Positions 1-12,714 of a stretch of DNA of 64,000 nucleotides are shown here, piece by piece; positions within the stretch are counted from its first letter, which is position 1; the number at the start of each line of letters is the position of its first letter. A program made the translations under genes and the position numbers. This stretch comes from Effrenium voratum. Its lineage: Eukaryota > Sar > Dinophyceae > Suessiales > Symbiodiniaceae. The notes beneath the pieces are model-generated. The model had not been told where the DNA came from. It did not search any database and was given only the letters and a program-made list of their open reading frames with translations. The stretch covers positions 978,501 through 1,042,500 of the forward strand of contig CAUJNA010000524.1 in the NCBI GenBank assembly GCA_963377175.1. The letters are read 5' to 3'.

Positions 1-85
1 AACCCACACCACAAAAATGGTAAAATAATCATTGCCCGGGCACAAGATGGCGCCCATCGGAGGCTGCGCTGGTTCAACTCACCAC

Positions 86-3000
86 CTACTTCTACGCCAA
101 CCGCCCAAATGCTTGGGCAGGATTGCACTGAAGTTCTTCGAAGGCAACGCAGGAAGGCATTGCAAATCATGGGTGTCGGAATCGTTTGAGCTGCTTCTGT
201 GGAGCTGCCTCATTGGTTCCCTGATGGGGGACAGTTTGCCTGGGACCCTTGCAATGATAGGTTGAGAAAAGGGAGCCCCCTCCGGATGGTGAGTGCTCCT
301 TTCCGCCTTCAAAGCATCCCATAGAGGGTCCCTCATTGTCCCTCATGTTCGGAATTGTTCGATGAGTCCAATATTGAAACGGTCTACGATCGCCTTATCA
401 ACCCAAGTGACACGGCTAAAATTGGCAAAACTAATTCAATTTGAGCCACAAACTCATCTTGCCAACTACGAAACCCGGAAAACAAGTAAGTGCTCCCAGC
501 CTCGGACGCACACGGCCGCCACAAGCAGAGTTGCCTGTCTCAGGGTCGGGAGGCCAAGATATCGAGGGGAGCGGAGTCGGGTCAATATAAATGCCAGGCT
601 CAAAGCAGCAGAAAACAGCACATATGTTTGACAACCCAGGCAACATGGAAAACTACTGGCTCGGCAATTTATGTATTCCAGAGGAAACGTTGGGAGTTGG
701 CAGGAACACAACTTAGGTTCGGGCCTTGGTCTGTCGTGGGATGGTTGTTTCAGGTGTGAATCAATGCTTTGCCACCTTACTGTGAGTACTGCTGCCCAAC
801 CTACACCAAGCCAAGACCAACTATCAAGCAAAGGAAAATCACAAAATCCACAAGCGACCCTCACCAACGATGCAAAAAAGCTCCACAAACCATTGCATAA
901 CAAAAAAACACAAACTAACCAGCTCCAAAGCTGCCCACATGCCAGCCTTGCAACCTGCCTGCCTTTCAACTTGTCAGCCGTACAACTTTCCAGCCCAAAC
1001 TGAAATTGGCCGCCCGACCCAACCAACCAAAACTAAATCAAAGCCAATTCGCCAAGCAAACAACCAGCATCAACCAACATGAAGTAACATAAACGCAACA
1101 TCAACCAGCATCAACCAACGTCAACATGAACCACCATCAACCAGCATCAACACCCACCAACCATGCCAGCCAGCCAACCAGCCAACCCAGCCAACCCAGC
1201 CAACCCAGCCAACCCAGCCAGCCAACCAACCAGCTAACCAACGACCCCACCGACCGACCCACCGACCAACCCGTGGAAGGCACAAGCCGATGCGTAGCAA
1301 CAAAACCATTTGCTCCATATGATCGGCGCGGCTCAGACAACCAAGGTCCTTCAATCGCTGCCAATGCACCATGCAGCCAAGTTACAGCTAGAATACCTGA
1401 GCTGCAGGGACCCTCCCGGGTAGGCTTCCGTTTAGTTTTCCATTCGAGCTAATCTAAAAAAGAAAGAACAAAAAACGGTCTTTTGCTTTGTCTTGGGCAA
1501 CTTGGCGCTGCATCTTTAAAAAGGTGTTGGCGTACTGTACTATTCATTGTGACTACAACGAAGTCGCAAAGAAAAACCGGAGCACTCAGACAAGAAACAC
1601 ATCGACAGGGGCACAAAAACCCAGGGAAGGCACCATCCATTCATGAGAAGGAAGAGAAGAAAAATAATATAAATATACCCTCACTCTCCCGATATTTCCC
1701 TCCTACCCAATCACTGCGCGTGCTCAGGCCGGTTCCAAGATGCACCGAGGACCAAACGCCCCGACGCCTCACGGGGACCACGCCCTCAAGCCTCACCCAA
1801 TCTCACCCAGATGCCCATCAGCGTCTTTGCGTGCTTGCGTCGCCGCGTCTTCCGGCGTCTTCACGTCTTCGCTTCGAATTTGAGAACCGTTCAAATTGGA
1901 CCAAGCAAAGAGGTATATATGGGGAACACCGAGCGACCCTGAAATCTAAATGTCGTTCAAAACGTCGCCCATTCAGCCCAGGCCACTCTTCGGGAAGCGC
2001 GGCCATCGTACGCTGTTGCTCGACAGTTCCTCCTGGCAGGCATGCTAGGCAAGGTTTCCTGCCTGCTCAGCGTGTCATGTGGAGGTCTGGCCAAACTCCC
2101 GGGAACACAAAAGACGATAATGTGTTCAGATTGTGTGTGTCTTATCTAGTCTACCCTGAAAATTCGGGCTCCCGGGGCGAGGAAGTGGTCAGACCCCTTC
2201 ATGACCTCTGCGGGACCAGCATCACTTTAAAAGCGGTCAATCTCCCCGCCAGAAACCTATCCAGTCCCCCGTAAAAAAGCCGTGGAAACCGCTCCCCTCT
2301 AGAAACATGTCAAATCCCCTCTAAAACAGGTCCAACTCCGGCCAAAATCTTTCCAGAAACCGGCAAAACTTCCCCCGCCCCGTCCCCCAGAGCCTTCGCT
2401 TGGCCCAAGCTCTCTGTAGCTCTGCAGCTGCCATTCTGTAGCTCTCTGCAGCTCTCGTTCTGCCCCTTAAAGCCATGTGCAAACGCGCAGACATGCACCC
2501 ACCCTCTACCTTGGACACAAGACTTCGAGGCAAACTAAAGCACGGTGTATACCTCAAAGCCAGCCCAAAAGCGGACTGGCCGAGGCAGGCAACGCGAAGC
2601 GCTTACAATAACAACTAGCTTTAGAAGCTCGGTGCCCAAATTAGCCAGCAGGAGTAGCTCGTTGTGTGCTACACCTTCATAACATAAAAAGTTGCGATGC
2701 TCGAGCTTGGGCTGCCAAAGTGTACTTCGTGCTACACTTGTACTAAAAAGTTTTGGTCGAGCTGGAGCTGTTAAAGTATGTTAAAGTTAAAGTGTACTTC
2801 GTGTACTGCACTTGTTGTATTGAAAAGTTGCAGTTTTTGATTTTTGAGCTGGATCTGCCAAAGTGCGCAAGCTCTGTACAGTGATAAGGTCTCCCCAAAC
2901 AACGATAGTTTTCAATCAGGTACTTATGATTGTCGACGCAGCATGCCCGCTTCTCAGATGTATCGCAATCCAAGCTTCATGCATGTGATGCGCAGCAGGT

Positions 3001-5023
3001 TCGTTTCTTTCTGATGCTTGATGTGCACATGGCCGACTTTCTCGGTTTGGTTTTCTCGGTGTGGTTCTCTGTTGCAGGCCCTGATTCTTGCTGCAGCCAG
3101 AAGCGCACCTTTTTTGGTGCCACGGCAAGCAAAAACCGGGTACTTGCTTAATTAGCGATTTGTTCCTCCTTGCTGCTTTAGTCACACCCTGACTAAACCA
3201 CAATCGCGGGGTTGCTATACAGCACCAATGGAACTGAGAGTCATCGCTTTCGGGGGAGGCCTTAACGCGGTCTTCGCGTTTGTGTCCGCTCCGAGACTTG
3301 AATTTGGCCACGTCAAGAAAACAGCCTGGCATGTTTCAGACCCGTTGGCTTTGAAGCTGGAAATCTCGCAGAATGGTGTTGAGCCACACATGCCTTTGCC
3401 ATGCAATGCCACACAACGAACGGCGTGCAATGCCCAAAGGGTGGTCCTTGGAATCAATCTGGCAAAACACTTGTTGGCAACAGCCGCCCTGATGCATCCA
3501 TGCCTATTCCCAAAGCATCATGATTCCGTTGCCATGGCCTCCGAATACCTTCGCTCGAGTCTCTCCCGCATGTCCTCCAGCAACGGCAGCTCATCTTCAT
3601 CTCGGCGTGCCTCACGCATGCTCTAGCCCAAAGTCATGCTTGTGGACAGTAACCTCTGTCCCTATGACCCTATGACTCTTGCCTTTCCAAAGACATTGCG
3701 ATGCTGTAGCCTCTCAAAGGCATGCGGCAACCGAATGCTAGATCGTACAAAGATACACACCTGCACATACAACCAACACACACATCACAGGTCACTAAGG
3801 GCAAGCAAGCACAGCACAGCAGAGCAAAGCACAGCACAGCAAGTACACCAGCACGCCCACCCACCCGCATGCACAATACACCTTGTAGACAGCGAGGCCG
3901 CAGTGCCCACAGACCCCCCCAAGCCTGCTCCATGGCCATGAAACGCTTCTGCTGAGCTCTGTCAGGAAGCAGGTCACGGTGAACAATCAAACATATGGCT
4001 CGATGTATGTGCAAGATCTGCTTGGCTTTTTGGTCTCTTGCTTCACCTTGGAGAACTTTGCCTCGAGAATATCGAGAATGGCTCCCAGCGACGAAAATGC
4101 TCTGCACAAGAGAAGCAGGGACACAAAGTTTGCAAGGCATGATTGCGGCCAGCAGTGCGGCTAGGAATCATCGCGAAAAGCTTCAACACAAGCCGCAGGG
4201 ATGGCTCACAAACTTGTCAAGTCCAATTTTGTATCAAAGCTTCACGGAAGGATGCTCAATCAGAATCTTTGCAACGGCAAGCCGGGGACCCCGAAGCGCA
4301 CATGCAATCAGATTTGTGCGATACAAGCCACTCCTTGAATCCGAAAGCCGGAAATCTCAGAGAGATCCAATGGCCTCCAAAGAAAATAATCTCAGCCTCC
4401 AACACAAACATGCTGAATCTCCAAGGCTGCAAATGGGTGAAGGCAACCCTAGTTTCAGCTTCTGGATGACAAATCAAAATGCGAACCTTCTCGAGACTGT
4501 CACAAGGCTGTGATTCGAGGAGGTGACTTGCCCATCGACTCCAAGCAAGGAAAGTCCAATGCGTCCTCAAACTGCATTTTCCACCACTGCCTTGCCCTAC
4601 TAGGAGGTGCTCGTTTTGAAACTGAAAGCGGCACTTGACTGGAACCAAACTAAAACTTGGTCCAAACTTCAACCAAAGAACTGTGGGAACTGAAACTGGA
4701 GGCTATCTTCGACCAAACTGCCCAACAAACTACCAGGCTTGCCCCGGCCTGTGGACAAACAAATTCCCGCATTAGTTGGGATGGATGATATGCTATGATT
4801 ACTGCAAAAAACCAACTATTGCGAAGCTGAGTGTGTCCATGAACAGTACGAATATGTGCACAAATAGGGATTCGGAGCCCCCCAAAATGGTGGATGTTCC
4901 TTTTGGTTTCCCAAGAAAAGACACAACAAAACAGCAGCGAGCTTCAAAAAACACAGACCCGTTCGGTTCAGAGGTCCCCGGCTTGAGCCACGCTGCCGCC
5001 TCCTGCCCAGTCTGCGGCCGCAC
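86..5023 (-). CDS. Gene A: unrecognised acidic, helix-rich protein (five exons, chain incomplete)
   Basis: Five short open segments on the minus strand join in consistent phase: 4959-5023, 4047-4101, 3549-3622, 1807-1871 and, more tentatively, 86-190. All acceptors are AG and all donors here are GT (for example G|GTGAGA at 1807 and AG|GTATTC at 3549). Readable peptides include FSSLGAILDILEAKFSK, DELPLLEDMRERLER and PEDAATQARKDADGHL, which are strongly charged and fit amphipathic helices or a coiled coil. No family is recognised. Neither a start nor a stop codon is assigned; the gene may extend past base 1 on the left and into the exons at 5.1-6.4 kb on the right. The first four exons are well supported; 86-190 is weaker because two frames are open there. 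Confidence 0.55.
2640..2885 (-). repeat. Dispersed repeat family R1, three degraded units
   Basis: About three units of roughly 70 bp share the segments CTACACTTGTACTAAAAAGTT and GTCGAGCTGGAGCTG, with AAAGTGTACTTCG between them. Read on the minus strand they match the better-preserved units at 37455-37745. Confidence 0.7.
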
Positions 5024-5127
5024 CTGCGGCAGGGCCGCCAGACCTCGAACACCCCGAGAGTCGCGAGAGTCTCACTGCCGGGGATAAAAAGTTGCAGCTG
5101 TTGAACTAAGATAGTCGTTCTCAAGTG

Positions 5128-5200
5128 TCAAAGGGAAATGGAGTGAAAAGTGGACAGCGACGAAAGGGATGTGTCGTCATCTGATAGGCGATCCTTCAAC
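5128..5200 (-). CDS. Putative exon, possible C-terminal
   Basis: After a TTGCAG acceptor, one frame stays open as LKDRLSDDDTSLSSLSTFHS and then reaches a TGA. The acidic/serine-rich composition looks coding. The phase does not join directly to the exon at 5459-5516, so its gene is unclear. Confidence 0.4.
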
Positions 5201-5458
5201 CTGCAAGCTACACCAACAACGCGGTGCCCAAACTCTGCAGCGCAATCCATGCTTTCCTGATTCCATTCGCTCTTGCTTCCGGCCCATCTTTTGGTGGGAG
5301 GCAGAAAGGCATGCGAACACACCAATAGGATCACCTGCAAACGGAGGAAGCTCATTGCACATGTGGGAGCAATGGTTGTACAATGTGACGTGCCATGTCT
5401 AATCTTGGGGACGCCTCGAAGTTCATTGAAATTAGCAAAATCGCTCCGCGTTCACCAC

Positions 5459-5516
5459 CTGAGGCCCAGACCGCCGAAGCGCCGTGCTTGGCCTTGGCGC
5501 AAACATGGGCTGCCGG
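5459..5516 (-). CDS. Putative exon
   Basis: The segment is bounded by CTGCAG on the 5' side and G|GTGGTG on the 3' side and encodes PAAHVCAKAKHGASAVWAS, mostly with G/C in third positions. No family is recognised. It probably belongs to gene A or to a neighbouring gene. Confidence 0.5.
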
Positions 5517-5749
5517 CTGCAGTTGGCGGTAGCCCGAACGCCAGGACCACAATTGCAGAAGTCGCAGCCGTCCGAAGCTAGTGTCAAAGGTAGCCTAGCT
5601 GCAAACATAGGATGTAAATACCGAATGAGGTGCCTTCAAGAAGCCCATGTTACCCATGGAATCGCGTTGCCAACGTACCTCTCGCTTTTCTGGTATACAT
5701 GCTGTGCTTCCAAGTTCAAGAATGCCCATGCATTTATTTATGCTGACGG

Positions 5750-5995
5750 TTGCTGGTGCTGGTGCTGGTGCTGGTGCTGGTGCTGTGCTGTGCTGTGCTG
5801 TGCTGTGCTGTGCTGTGTGTGTGTGTGGGTGTGGGTGTGGGTGTGGGTGTGGGTGTGGGTGTGGGTGTGGGGGTGGGGGTGTGGGTGTGTGGGTGTGTGG
5901 GTGTGTGAGTGTGTGGGTGTGTGGGTGTGTGGGTGTGTGTGTGTGTTGTGTGTGTGTGTGTGGGTGTGTGTGTGTGGGTGTGAGTGTGTGTATAT
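5750..5995. repeat. Compound microsatellite (GGTGCT)n, (GTGCT)n, (GTGGGT)n/(GT)n
   Basis: Three adjoining simple repeats run continuously: six-base GGTGCT units, then GTGCT units, then GTGGGT and GT units. Long apparent proteins rich in Cys/Val/Trp or Thr/His/Pro across it are products of the repeat, not genes. Confidence 0.95.
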
Positions 5996-6053
5996 TTGCT
6001 TGCTTGGGAATTATTCAGGAACAAGCATCGACGGGCTAGCGGTTGGCACATAC

Positions 6054-6110
6054 TAGGAAGTCTCCAAACGCCTCTTTGCGGTCTTGAGCCCTGGATGTTC
6101 CGGAGAACCA
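6054..6110 (-). CDS. Putative exon
   Basis: This is a 57-bp segment in phase 0 on both sides, between an ACAG acceptor and a consensus-like GTATGT donor. It encodes WFSGTSRAQDRKEAFGDFL. No family is recognised. Confidence 0.5.
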
Positions 6111-6313
6111 CTGTTCGTGCCAGACTGGCGCAGCTCCGTTGTTTCTCGCTTGCCAAGGGAGTGAAAGGTCAACCTTGGCTATGAGTCGAAGTAAACCATT
6201 GAAAAACCACATACAAGTCTCAAGATCGGCTTGGGACCAGCAAGCTGTGCTTGGTGCCTTACCAGTGCATTTGCGAGAGCATTGCATCTGAGCGGCCTAA
6301 AGCCATGCCATGC

Positions 6314-6357
6314 GCGGTGAGACGGTCAGCTCGACTTCAATGAGTTTCACCAGAAAT
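6314..6357 (-). CDS. Putative exon
   Basis: A GAGCAG acceptor is followed by FLVKLIEVELTVSP and a GC donor (C|GCATGG). The segment is short and could be chance. It is listed because the peptide is strongly patterned and lies on the same strand as its neighbours. Confidence 0.35.
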
Positions 6358-7720
6358 CTGCTCGCTTCACATCGCTTGACCCTGTGCAAGTGCACTTGTT
6401 GGTAAGCACAACCCCACTGGTAAGGGCTCATCCCTGCAAGTCTGGTCCAAAGTTGCCTGGGCATGATGCCGCGCGCTTCTAAAGCGATCTGCACTCACCA
6501 TTACGATCAAAGAGTCTTGGCGTCTTTGCATGTGGCTGCGAGCCACAGCGCATCAAAATTACATTGGACACGCGCCCACCCGGTTTCAGCGGATTCTCGA
6601 AACACAAATCGATTCGGGCCCTCCGAAAGGCAAACCTCAGCTCGCTTGCTGGAAAGCCAAGCCTGCGGTTCATCGAGCCTTCAAATCCCCAAGCTGTCAT
6701 GCTATCTTTCTTGGATGCACGCTGGAAACTTGCTAGAACCGATTGTTTTGGGTCTGATTCATGCGTTTCCAGACCCGACAGCCCCAAAATTGGCACAAGG
6801 TGCTTGCAAACGTGACATCCTTCTTCACGTGCACGTCTCGCGGCGCTCTAGAGCATTGCTGGCGAAAATGGGCATTCCGTGGCGACGAGTTCCGTGAGCT
6901 CTGGCCTGCTTTAAACCAAAGCTCAGGTCTTGCGACGTGCCCTAGATATCACATAGCTGCTCGCCGATTGCTCCATGGAACCGCCAGCCACAAATTGCTG
7001 GGTGAAACCTGACAAACAACCGAGGAATCTGCATGCTGCCAGGTTGCTGGCTAAGCGCAACCTGCCCGTTTCCAATAAATGCCAGCTCTATGTTGTTTCT
7101 ACCTAGCTAATGCGCAAAATTTTGCTCGGGCTCAGGGGGGACAAAATCCGTCCCGATGTGTCCAACATCAGCGTGTCACAGCATGTTTGATCCAAGACTC
7201 TGCAAAGAGAGCTTGGTTGCAATGTGGTTCACGCTACATTGCTTGACTACAACCAAAAACATGACCAACTGGTGGCCAACACTTCAGACTTGGCTTGCTT
7301 CCCGCGAGCCTTAGGCAGCACTTTCACATTCTAGCAGCATCCTCTGTTGCTCTGGACTGATTTTTGCCGTGGCAGCCCGCTCCCCATGGGCTAGCCGGTG
7401 GCGTCCTCAGTCAGTCAACCTTTCCTGGAACGACTCCGTGAACTAACGCCAGCACTTGCCCGCAAGGAAAGTAGATAACTCGGCCATGTGGATACGCAAT
7501 ACGCTGGTATCGCAGCTAGGCCAACCATCAAGTATGCGCATGCCATCACGCAACCACTTGACAAGCGAAGGCACAACATGTGGCGGTTCTACATTTATCC
7601 ATTTGCTGCAGGCAAACGCACAGCACAGAAACAGCCAAGCATAGTTAATGGCGCAACTGGGGGCGCACAGGATTACGTGAAGGGTCCGTATTTGTGTCTT
7701 GTCACATCCAAGATGTTTAG
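6358..7720. other. No supported gene
   Basis: At 6565-6650 on the minus strand there is a possible exon reading LRFAFRRARIDLCFENPLKP, but its boundaries are uncertain. The rest, including 6900-7720, shows no coding or repeat structure I can support. Confidence 0.4.
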
Positions 7721-8105
7721 ATGTCACCGCGCTAAAATCTTAATGGCTGTGCGGCTTCCAATCTTAAAACCTTAGTGGATTAACGTGTTAACATCTTAAT
7801 GGCTTAAAGTCTGCAAACAGTCATGAGTCATGGCTTACAATCTTGAAATATTAACGGCTTCAAACCTTACAATCTGCACGGAGTAAATTATTAAAACCTT
7901 AGTGGCTTAATGGCTTAACATCTTACTGGCGCAAAATCTAAAACATGTACTGGCTGAAAACCTTACAATCTTGGTGGCATAATGTGTTCACATATCAATG
8001 GCTGAACATATTAAAACTATGTTTTGCTGAAAAATCTGAAAGTCCTCATGGATTAAACTCTGAACATCTGATTGGCTTGCAATCTTAAAATCTTAGTGGC
8101 CTAGC
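7720..8105. repeat. Degenerate tandem repeat, unit near CTTAATGGCTTAAAAT
   Basis: Imperfect repeats of CTTAATGGCTTA and ATCTTAAAATC run through the block with many substitutions. The block is AT-rich compared with its surroundings and abuts another tandem array at about 8105. Confidence 0.75.
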
Positions 8106-8455
8106 CTTCCAGGAACTTTCCAGGAAGCTTCCATGAACTTTCCAGGAACTTTCCAGGACTTTCCAGGAAGTTTCCATGAGCTTTCCAGGAATTTTCAGCC
8201 AAGTGTCCATGAACTTTCCAGGAAGTGTTCAGGAAGTGTCCATGAACCTTTCAGGAACTGTGCAGGAACTGTCCATGAACTTTCCAGGAACTTTCCGCGA
8301 ACTTTCCATAAAATGTCCATGAAGTTTGCATGATTTTTCAATGAAATTTCCATGAAGGTTCCATGCACTTTCCATGATTTTTTCATTATTGTCCATGAAC
8401 TTTCCAGGAACTTTCAAGGAAGTTTCCATGAACTTTCAAGGAAGCATTGCACTCC
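8105..8455. repeat. Degenerate minisatellite, unit near CATGAACTTTCCAGGAA
   Basis: Some twenty imperfect copies of CCATGAACTTTCCAGGAA with variable spacing. Each strand gives repetitive open frames (FHELSRNF-like on plus), which I treat as repeat translation and not as genes. Confidence 0.9.
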
Positions 8456-8590
8456 AGCTGCTGACCCAGCCAAAAGTAACAAACTGAAGGCAGGTGGTCG
8501 TTCCTTCTTTGCTCTCCTGCACCACTCCCCCCACCCTCCCCCCCCGCCGATGTCGGCGGCTTGAGCCGGAGGCGCCAAAATACAAAAGCA

Positions 8591-8839
8591 CTAAGGCCTG
8601 AGCAGTCCAAGTCTATCTGCTTGCCTCAGCGAGGATTCAAGACTCATCTGAGGCAGCCTGACGTATAGTTCGAGATAAGCGCGGCCATCATGCCCAATTC
8701 TAGAGATGGCCTTCTCCGGAAATGGCTGAATCTCTCCGGCTTCAGGGTTAACGCAAAGGAAGGGGTGGAAAGAACGCAAAAGCTTGCCTGAAACTCTTCC
8801 ATTGGCCTTGACACTGGCCACGTCTACTCCATGGGACAT
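8591..8839 (-). CDS. Putative exon or small ORF
   Basis: An 82-codon frame starts at an ATG a few bases after a CCGCAG acceptor-like sequence and ends at TAG. It includes ISRIGHDGRAYLELYVRLPQ and SLESSLRQADRLGLLRP. The composition is protein-like and the strand agrees with the neighbourhood, but third-position GC is only moderate and no family is recognised. Confidence 0.45.
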   Translation of the reverse strand: MSHGVDVASVKANGRVSGKLLRSFHPFLCVNPEAGEIQPFPEKAISRIGHDGRAYLELYVRLPQMSLESSLRQADRLGLLRP

Positions 8840-9202
8840 CTTCCTGCGGCCTCAACACAAACACCGTCACTCGCAAACCTTGCCGGATACATACCAACTT
8901 GTCCCGTGCTAATCCTACTAATACAAATTGGCGGGACCGACGCCAGTACGCCCCATCAATCTGGGACTCACCTGTGACTCAGTCCCCTTGACTCAATCCA
9001 CAAAAATTGCCAGTTTGTCCCTTCGCCAATCCCTTCCCATCTCGCCAGTTCAAGCATACCGCCCAATTTGAATTGAACCCTAAGGCAAAATTACCCCATT
9101 CGTGATGCAGATCCCTCACTTGGTGATGTGTGACCTCTTGCTCTACTGACGGGGTATCAAACAGGCCCAAACCATTTTCTTAAACACCATGCAAGGTAGA
9201 AC

Positions 9203-9353
9203 CTGGTGAAAACCGCCATTCGAATCAGGTTCGAGGGAAAGCACAACAGGCGTCGGCTCCCGTGGAAAAACAACTGGCCACAACGAAATGGCTCCAGGCC
9301 CCCCAACGCTCGCCAGGCCTCGGATCGCTGGGACTTTGAGGGTTGAGGAGCTC
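9203..9353 (-). CDS. Putative exon
   Basis: The open segment encodes STLKVPAIRGLASVGGPG and later PTPVVLSLEPDSNGGFHQ, then reaches a CAG|GTTCTA donor. The 5' boundary is one of several nearby AGs. No family is recognised. Confidence 0.5.
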
Positions 9354-9956
9354 TTTTTCAAACTAGCCCTGGCTTTTTACTAGCCCGGCTCGGCTCACAA
9401 CAAGACCTGCCCTCATGCGCCTCTAAAAGGATTGGCTTGGAACCCTTGCTTCACTCTTAGGTTGGGGGTATACTCTGGTGGTCTGGTTGGCCAGGCTGGG
9501 GGTCAGGTTGGTTGTCGCTGACCTAGGGCAGTTGAGAGTTGCCCGGCTGATTTCGGATGAGTGTTGGGCTTGCTGAGATCTTAGTGGGGGTGGGTCTTGG
9601 GCTTGTGCGGGGTTCATTTAGGCTTGGGAAGGATGCTGGAGGGTTGAAGGTTGGCTTTGGGTTAATTTTGGGTTGGCTGCGGGCTGATTTGTTTGTGCTA
9701 AGTGTGCGGCTGGGGTTGCTTCAGGGACTGCCAAGCCCAAACCAAAACTCACACAATCACACCCAGCCCAAATCAGCCCCAAACCGACCTAAAGGACCCG
9801 AAGCCAACCTCAAACCGACCCAAGCCTAAATGAACCCTGCTAAATGAAAGCCAATAGGCAGCCCTAGGTCCGGGCCAGGCTGGTGATGCTGGGGATGCAG
9901 CCAACCCCGACGACCAACCAACACCAAATCCGATTGGGCACCAAGTAACTAGTACA

Positions 9957-10815
9957 ACCAACCAACCATAACCAACCAAAACCAACCATAACCAACTATA
10001 ACCAACCATAACCAACCACAACCAACTATAACCAACCATAACCAACCACAACCAACCACAACCAACCACAACCAACCATAACCAACCATAACCAACTATA
10101 ACCAACCATAACCAATCACAACCAATCATGACCAACCATAACCAACCACAACCAACCATAACCAACCACAACCAACTATAACCAACCATAACCAACCACA
10201 ACCAACCATGACCAACCACAACCAACCACAACCAACCATAACCAACCATAACCAACTATAACCAACCATAACCAATCACAACCAATCATGACCAACCATA
10301 ACCAACCACAACCAACCAAAACCAACCATAACCAACTATAACCAACCATAACCAATCACAACCAATCATGACCAACCATAACCAACCAAAACCAACCATA
10401 ACCAACCATAACCAACTATAACCAACCATAACCAATCACAACCAATCATGACCAACCATAACCAACCACGACCAACCATAACCAACTATAACCAACCATA
10501 ACCAATCACAACCAATCATGACCAACCATAACCAACCACAACCAACCATAACCAACCATAACCAACTATAACCAACCATAACCAATCACAACCAATCATG
10601 ACCAACCATAACCAACCACAACCAACCATAACCAACCATAACCAACTATAACCAACCATAACCAATCACAACCAATCATGACCAACCATAACCAACCACA
10701 ACCAACCATAACCAACCACAACCAACTATAACCAACCATAACCAACCACAACCAACCATGACCAACCACAACCAACCACAACCAACCACAACCAACCATA
10801 ACGAACCAACCAACC
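9957..10815. repeat. AACCAACCATAACC satellite array
   Basis: About 860 bp of AACCAACC(A/C)TAACC-type units with variants AACTATAACC, AATCACAACC and AATCATGACC. The variant block containing AATCACAACCAATCATG recurs at about 10112, 10272, 10352, 10432, 10502, 10572 and 10663, a higher-order period of roughly 70-90 bp. Minus-strand WLWLVMVGY-like frames are repeat translations. Confidence 0.97.
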
Positions 10816-11106
10816 GACCAACCGACCGACCAACCATCCATCCATCCAACCATCCACCTGACCGGAGTCAAGCCCCAAATAAACAAACAAACACCGGTTC
10901 CACGGTGGAGGAACAGCCAACCTGGTGGAGCTCACTGTTCGCCAACGGGGCTAGGACCCACTAAGTCTTTCGCCACCGGTTTCTCGGCGTAAGAGCAAAA
11001 TAATCCTTGCTGATGGCTTGATTGGACGGATCGGACCCTCCCGAATTCTGCAAGCTATGCAAATCTAAAGTTTCGGTGTTCCTTTTTTGGGGGGGACCTC
11101 TAAAGG

Positions 11107-11156
11107 GCTGGTTAACAGGAGCATTCTTGGGGCTGGTTAACAGGAGCATTCTTGGG
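11107..11156. repeat. 25-bp perfect tandem duplication
   Basis: The unit GGCTGGTTAACAGGAGCATT plus CTTGG occurs twice head to tail. Confidence 0.9.
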
Positions 11157-11856
11157 GCCCTCGAGCTGGCGATCCCAGCGCAGTGACCGGCACCAGCGAC
11201 GCCTGCACCTGGCCCGACACTCAAACCGATCCTGGTCGGCTAGTGCTGGCCAAGGTTGTGTATATGCCTCTTTGATGGTGTGAGCACGTAGAACATGGTG
11301 AATGTGCGAATGGAAACGGATTAAAAGCCTTGATGGGTAGCGTAAGAGTAGCATGTCCTTGGCTCACTCGAGCATTGTTGCACAGGGCACACATATGTTG
11401 CAATACACGGATAGGTTTGGTTTGCAATCCTGGCATGCAAAGCAAGATTTCCTCGCAGTGGTGCCAACAGGAGTCTCACCTTATTCAAACATTAACAAAA
11501 GCCTCTTCCTCACTCGAAAAGCACCTGGCCTCAGTCTCCTTGCGCGCTCGCTTTGACCTCGGAGAGGGAGTGCTGCAAGAATTTACTCCAAGTGATCCGT
11601 ATATTCCTATCGCGCACATGGACTTTCTGAAGCAATCCGCGCGCTAAGAACGCTTCGACACGTACATCACGTACACCTTTGCAAACATGCCAAACCGGGT
11701 TGGTCCTTCGTTGAAGGTTGCTTTTTTGGGGTTGGTTGAAAAGGAAACTAAAAGAAAGCCGAGGGTCCCCAATTTTGAGACACACCAACAAGAATCGGCC
11801 TTCTCTCTCTCTCTCTCTGCTCTTTCTCGCTCGCTCTCTCGTGGGTCCCTGCGGGC

Positions 11857-11930
11857 CATCGAGGCGGCGCTTCGCAGCCTCGGGGAAACCGATTTCCGGG
11901 TCTACGTCGGGAACCTCTTCCAAGATTATC
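11857..11930 (-). CDS. Putative exon
   Basis: After TTGAG the frame reads ILEEVPDVDPEIGFPEAAKR and ends at a GC donor (GATG|GCCCGC). It is acidic then basic, with G/C-rich third positions. No family is recognised. Confidence 0.55.
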
Positions 11931-12370
11931 CTCAACATCAGACCTTGGGAGAATGGACAATTTCATGTGGGGTATGTTGGACATTGTCGCAAGTGACCAA
12001 ATTCGATGTGACCCTTGACTCTCGAAAAACATGCCAGGAAGGTAACAGGACAAGAATCAACCATCATCAAGGCTCACCATTGCATTATCAAAGACAGTGC
12101 TCGGGTGCATTGTGGTAAGATCAATCCAAACTCAAAAGACTAACCCTCGAGCACTGGCTCAAACGGGTTGTTTCGTCCATCCCACATAACCAAACGGGAG
12201 CTTATCAAAATGGTGAACCCAGGGTTCTACTTTTTGACTACCCCAGGGTAGACTTAAACCCAGGGGTGGTTCATTCCCCCCAAAAGGAGAACGGGTAGCC
12301 AAAGAGTGGAACCCTGGGTGAACCCCTTGTTTGAACTTTCCAGGAAAACCGAAGAGAAACCAGGGCCCGC

Positions 12371-12412
12371 CTTCTTGGTGCTGGGGGATGAGTCGTCGTC
12401 CTGAAGCTCCAG
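12371..12412 (-). CDS. Putative 42-bp exon
   Basis: CGCGCAG acceptor, peptide LELQDDDSSPSTKK, then AAG|GCGGGC as a GC donor; phase 0 on both sides. It is phase-compatible with the exon at 12923-12979. Confidence 0.4.
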
Positions 12413-12714
12413 CTGCGCGAGGCCTTGGCCGACTTTGGCCGATGGCAAAGGAGAGAAACACCGAGCAAAACATGGAACATGGCCGTGTTGCGTGTTTGTC
12501 TTAATATGTGTAATAAAAAGTGTCCCCCCCAGGACTCCACACTAAAACATGTTGCTTACACAAAGAAGAAGCAAACATGGAGTTCACCACATTTCCTGCG
12601 AAGGGCCGGCCTTTCTGCGCCGAGTGGCGCCGCTGCCGGGCAGCGGAGGACACCGAGGTGAGGCCTGTCGGCTTTTCAGATGCCCGTGTCACCAGCTTGG
12701 CTCTGTGAGCATGC

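Noticed and set aside
9773..10935. Long Trp/Leu/Val/Gly-rich and Asn/Gln/Pro/Thr-rich frames
   Set aside because: They are translations of the AACCAACCATAACC satellite.
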